Part shown: in pieces, positions 15,826 through 18,943 of the stretch
How the letters are laid out: every line of letters starts with the position of its first letter
How positions within the stretch are numbered: the first letter of the stretch is position 1
Program-made: the position numbers and the translations under genes
Origin: Alcaligenaceae bacterium
Lineage (GTDB): Bacteria > Pseudomonadota > Gammaproteobacteria > Burkholderiales > Burkholderiaceae_B
DNA length: 18,943 nt
Assembly (NCBI GenBank): GCA_029265335.1
Contig: JAJUJN010000006.1
Location: 1 to 18,943, forward strand
Reading direction: 5' to 3'
Notes under the pieces: generated by a model
What the model was told of the DNA's origin: nothing
Seen by the model: the letters and a program-made list of their open reading frames with translations, nothing else
Database searches by the model: none

Positions 15826-16434
15826 ATGACACGCGACGCTCTCTTGGTGGTGGATATTCAGAACGACTTTTGCCCGGGCGGCGCCCTGGGCGTTCCCGAG
15901 GGCGATGTGATCATCCCGCGCATCAACCAACTCATGCAATCGCACACGCTGGTGGCGCTTACCCAAGATTGGCATCCAGCCGACCATCATTCCTTTGCTT
16001 CAGCGCACCCGGGCGCCCAACCGTACGAAACCATCAGCATGTCCTACGGTGAGCAGGTTCTGTGGCCCGATCATTGCGTGCAGGGAACCCAGGGGGCGGA
16101 ATTTCACCCCGACCTCGATACCCGGCCGGCCCAGCTCATCGTACGCAAGGGAACCGACCGTGCCATCGATTCCTATTCGGCATTTCGCGAGAACGATCAC
16201 CGAACCCGCACTGGCCTTGCCGGCTGGCTGCGTGAGCACGAGGTCAGGCACCTCCTGCTTTGTGGGTTGGCAACCGACTTCTGCGTTCTGTGGTCTGCTC
16301 TTGATGCGCGAGCCGAGGGCTTGGAAGTGACGGTGCTGTTGGATGTCTGCCGCGGTATCGACCTGGATGGCTCGGTGGCCCGTGCGCTGGAGGAAATGCG
16401 GCAGGCGGGGGTCAGGTTGGAAGAGTCGTCCTGA
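15826..16434 (+). CDS. pncA: Nicotinamidase (PncA)
   Basis: PncA hydrolyses nicotinamide to nicotinate and ammonia, the first step of bacterial NAD salvage. The 202-residue protein has the complete cysteine-hydrolase triad D10 (VVDIQNDF), K108 (IVRKGTD) and C153 (GLATDFCV), and metal ligands D48, H50 (DWHPADHHSF) and H83 (WPDHC). The ribosome-binding site AAGGAGGT is near perfect, six bases before ATG, suggesting efficient translation. It is transcribed divergently from the sirtuin across 130 bases, and its 3' end overlaps the convergent FAD-protein gene by 23 bases. Confidence 0.97.
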   Translation: MTRDALLVVDIQNDFCPGGALGVPEGDVIIPRINQLMQSHTLVALTQDWHPADHHSFASAHPGAQPYETISMSYGEQVLWPDHCVQGTQGAEFHPDLDTRPAQLIVRKGTDRAIDSYSAFRENDHRTRTGLAGWLREHEVRHLLLCGLATDFCVLWSALDARAEGLEVTVLLDVCRGIDLDGSVARALEEMRQAGVRLEESS

Positions 16435-17878
16435 GGCCGCCGTCGGGCAAGGGATACCAGGAGTCGAGGACACTCAGAATGCCTTTCACAATAAAAGGCA
16501 CTGCGGTGCATTCGCCAAACCGACCCAGGGTGGGCGGCCCCACAGCTGCTACGCCATCATGCGCCGTACCGTCGGCGCGCAGCAGATGGCCGCGGGCGTC
16601 TACGTCGATCCCCAGGCCCAGCGCATGATCTCGCCCCAACCCGTCACGGATAATCTGCCGCCAGAAGGGATTGGTGCTGGTGCTGGGGCGCAGTTGCGGC
16701 CCAGTGCAATTGATGATGACGTCGGCGTCCAGAGCCGCGAGCTCGCCACCCGCTCGAGGCTGGTAGTGCACCTTGAAATAGTGGCCGACTGCGTTCACTT
16801 CGCGCAATCGACCGGCATGAAAAACCAGTTGGCCTTCGGCTTCCGCCGCCTTGAGAACGCGTTCGATCTGGGGCGGGTTCCGAAAGCGGAAAGCGTCGTA
16901 CCAAACCTTCAGATGGCGCAGGTAGCGCTTTTGCTCGCTCTCCGTCCAACGCGGCCAGAACTGTGGCACTGCGTCGCGCAATTCATCGAAGGGGGTGTGC
17001 CAACTGCTGTGCAGGGGGTCAACCTTGGCCATGGCTTTGCGCAAGGCCCGCAAAGCCTCGCGGGGGCCTGCAGGGAAACCGTATGTCTGGATAAAGCTCG
17101 GTTGGTCCTTGAAGACCCGCTCCCAGATCGGGCTCGAGCTGCGAAACGGATTCTGCGTGGCGGGCCGCAGCCCGCGACGCGACAGCACCATCAACGGGCC
17201 GCTATGGCCACGAGCGCGCAAGGCGGCAACCAGGTCGGAGGCCGTGAGGCCCGCACCCACCAGAAGCACGCGCGCCTGGCGGGGGATGTTGTTGAGGCGG
17301 GTAGTTTCCCAGGGGTCGGGTAACCATCGGTCGTGGTCGTGAAGGGTCTGCAGTTCCGGCGGCACCGCCGGTGCATTCCACCCCAGCGCCACCAGCACCT
17401 TGTCAGCTGCCAGCACGCCGCCTCCCGATAGCTCAACCGCGTAAGACGTATCCGCGCAGCGCAGGCCTGTGGCGGTGTGGGGCAAATGTTCGATGGTGGA
17501 GCCGCTGGCGTTGTGCTTGCTGTGTTTAGCCAATTCCGCGGCCATGAAGCGCCCCAAGGCATGACGGCGGGCAAAGACCAGGCCCGAGGCTTCGACCGCT
17601 TCGGCATCGTGGGCGAGCTCTTCTTCGAGTCGCAACCAATCGGCGAAAGCCGAAGGCGATTCTGGGTAGGGAGAATGGAGCGCATCGGTGGCGTTCAATC
17701 GGAGCACAGGCTCGGGGTTGCCGTGCGCCACGCCGCCGCCCAGCTGCGCCCTGGGTTCGATAACCACAATACGCAAAGGCCGTGTAGCTTCGCGTGCGAA
17801 ATGAAGGGCGGCCGCTGCGCCACTGAAGCCGCCGCCAACGATGGCCAAAGTGGGGGATACGGAAGAAAGCCGGGTCAT
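16412..17878 (-). CDS. FAD/NAD(P)-binding protein, YdhS-like (COG4529 type)
   Basis: A 488-residue predicted flavoprotein. The N-terminus carries a dinucleotide-binding motif AIVGGGFSGAAAALHF (about 12-27) and GGGVAHGNPEPVLRLNATD, typical of the NAD_binding_9/YdhS group. A second Rossmann motif RVLLVGAGLTASDLVAALR lies near residue 205, and a conserved INCTGPQLRPS towards the C-terminus. The members are uncharacterised; some relatives act on siderophores or amine substrates, but nothing here identifies a substrate. The start follows CGAGGGATTC. It is 38 bases downstream of the broken GGDEF gene on the same strand and converges with pncA. Confidence 0.85.
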   Translation of the reverse strand: MTRLSSVSPTLAIVGGGFSGAAAALHFAREATRPLRIVVIEPRAQLGGGVAHGNPEPVLRLNATDALHSPYPESPSAFADWLRLEEELAHDAEAVEASGLVFARRHALGRFMAAELAKHSKHNASGSTIEHLPHTATGLRCADTSYAVELSGGGVLAADKVLVALGWNAPAVPPELQTLHDHDRWLPDPWETTRLNNIPRQARVLLVGAGLTASDLVAALRARGHSGPLMVLSRRGLRPATQNPFRSSSPIWERVFKDQPSFIQTYGFPAGPREALRALRKAMAKVDPLHSSWHTPFDELRDAVPQFWPRWTESEQKRYLRHLKVWYDAFRFRNPPQIERVLKAAEAEGQLVFHAGRLREVNAVGHYFKVHYQPRAGGELAALDADVIINCTGPQLRPSTSTNPFWRQIIRDGLGRDHALGLGIDVDARGHLLRADGTAHDGVAAVGPPTLGRFGECTAVPFIVKGILSVLDSWYPLPDGGLRTTLPT

Positions 17879-17916
17879 GAAATCCCTCGGAAGTGGGTAG
17901 TGCGCCGAGCCGTAGC

Positions 17917-18943
17917 TCAGCGATCTCGTGTCTTGTTCAGATACATGCGTTGATCTGCAGTCTGCAACAGCTGCGACACGTTCTCGCCGTCCAGCGGATA
18001 CAAAGCCGAACCCAGGGCGGCGCCCACGGCTACGTGGGCATCCGCAGGCAGGTCGCGCAAGCTGGTGAGTGGCTGGGTGATCGCGTGTTCCAAACGTTTC
18101 ATCAGTTCTTCGACTTGGTCGCGGTCGGTGGGCTCGTGCTGCACCACCACAAACTCATCGCCTCCCAACCGAGCTGCGAAGTCGATGTCGCGCAGTTGCT
18201 CGCGGATGCGTTCACCCACTTCGCGCAGCGCGCGGTCGCCCAGCGCGCGCAGGGCAAAGGAAAGGTCGCTGATGTCACGCGCTACCCGGCTGAGTGCGCG
18301 GGTGCCCACCAGCAAGGCGCCCAAGAGAGCCAGCAGGCCCAGCGCCAGTGCGCCCAGAGTGATCTGGACGACGTTACCTCTGAGTTCCGAGTTGGGCACC
18401 ACGACGAAAATGAGCCAATCCAGGCCGGCATCGTCCACGATCCGGCGATACGCCACCCGCAGGCTTTCACCATCGGGCGCCTTGAGTGTTTCGACACGGG
18501 TGGCGCCATTGCTGGGTAGCTGCGTTGCGGTGGTGAGGCGTTGCGGTGGTGAGGCGTTGGCGGATGGCGCTGCGCGTCCAATCGTCCTGGGACTCCAGCA
18601 AATTGATCCGCGCCACTGCACCGTTGGCTTGACGCTTCAAGTGAGGCCGCGATGACGCCAATCAAGCGGTTGTTCTCGTCCAGCACCCGGCGTGATCGGG
18701 TCATGACCAGATCAAGTCGTGAGAAATCCACATAGACGGGGGTCCAGACGGGTACGGAAGTGGTGCTGCCCGTCACATACCAGGGCCGCGTGCGAGGGTC
18801 GAAGGGTCGTGTGTCGCTCCCTTCGTACACAGGCTTGCCATCGATTTTCGATATGTGAAACAAGCGGCGCGGCTCCTGCGGTGAAAGGCTCACGCGCATT
18901 TCGGCAAGGTCGGGCTCCAAGCGTTTCATGCCAAAGCTCTGTC
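17917..18943 (-). pseudogene. Decayed dCache-GGDEF (diguanylate cyclase-like) gene, partial at the window edge
   Basis: The intact ancestor would be a membrane sensor: an extracytoplasmic dCache domain, a transmembrane helix (LGALALGLLALLGALLVG), then a GGDEF domain. Reading leftward from 18943, the dCache part (KIDGKPVYEGSD, DPRTRPWYVTG, NNRLIGVIAASLE) is in one frame, KRQANGAVARINLLESQDDW continues in a second, and TQLPSNGATRVETLKAPDGE onward in a third. The second shift coincides exactly with a 16-bp tandem duplication. The GGDEF domain keeps GDRALREVGERIREQ and RLGGDEFVVV, but the preceding half with the DxLTGLPNR and DLDxFKxIND motifs is missing, joined in frame after ARDISDLSFALRAL. A diguanylate cyclase function is therefore not expected. 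Sequencing error could explain one frameshift but hardly all three lesions. Confidence 0.8.
18522..18559. repeat. 16-bp tandem duplication (2.3 copies) disrupting the GGDEF gene
   Basis: The 16-base unit GCGGTGGTGAGGCGTT occurs twice head to tail (18527-18542 and 18543-18558), preceded by a partial GCGTT. Since 16 is not a multiple of three, the extra copy shifts the reading frame. Removing one copy restores a continuous frame reading RQRLTTATQLPSNGATRVET. This points to a recent slippage event. Confidence 0.9.

Noticed and set aside
16480..16500. Hairpin TGCCTTT-N7-AAAGGCA after pncA
   Set aside because: The stem is only 7 bp, has no T-run, and lies inside the coding region of the convergent FAD protein, so it was not called a terminator.

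Overview
The window looks like chromosomal DNA of a GC-rich proteobacterium. Several features point this way: a linked LdtD (YcbB-like) and MepK (YcbK-like) pair, a Bug/TctC-type binding protein, a sigma-54 activator with a textbook -24/-12 promoter, and a bacterial tRNA-Arg(ACG). I cannot fix the genus. LdtD-MepK pairs favour Gammaproteobacteria, while Bug proteins are most abundant in Betaproteobacteria. I saw no phage genes, transposases, CRISPR arrays or plasmid functions.

Left part (1-5190). An exported acetamidase/formamidase-family protein (21-1148) is followed by a second gene start that copies its ribosome-binding site and signal peptide but stops after 53 codons (1190-1351), so it is a tandem paralogue reduced to a stub. 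Facing it are the RNA ligase RtcB and a cell-wall pair, an L,D-transpeptidase and a MepK-like murein endopeptidase. A tRNA-Arg(ACG) gene follows with its own promoter and terminator.

Central part (5260-12168). A minus-strand operon encodes a TAXI-like binding protein with no signal peptide, a Bug-type periplasmic binding protein and a class III CoA-transferase. It starts from a near-perfect sigma-54 promoter (8544-8561). Divergently transcribed are a PrpR-type sigma-54 activator, a ketopantoate-reductase-like dehydrogenase and an EcsC-family protein. A perfect 13-bp palindrome (8625-8637), about 97 bp upstream of the expected sigma-54 transcription start, is a good candidate activator site. 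Together these read as an inducible module for uptake or sensing, and CoA activation, of an unknown organic acid. No transporter membrane subunits are present in the window.

Right part (12163-17878) has an NAD theme. 3-hydroxyanthranilate dioxygenase and ACMS decarboxylase (nbaC, nbaD) divert the quinolinate/NAD precursor into catabolism. Upstream on the same strand lie a LysR regulator and a sirtuin joined by an ATGA overlap. Divergent from the sirtuin is nicotinamidase PncA, which acts on the nicotinamide that sirtuins release. A YdhS-like FAD/NAD(P)-binding protein overlaps the pncA end.

Right edge (17917-18943). A membrane dCache-GGDEF gene is decaying. It has a 16-bp tandem duplication that shifts the frame, a second frame change upstream, and an in-frame loss of the first half of the GGDEF domain. 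It runs off the window.

No gene-free stretch exceeds about 170 bases.
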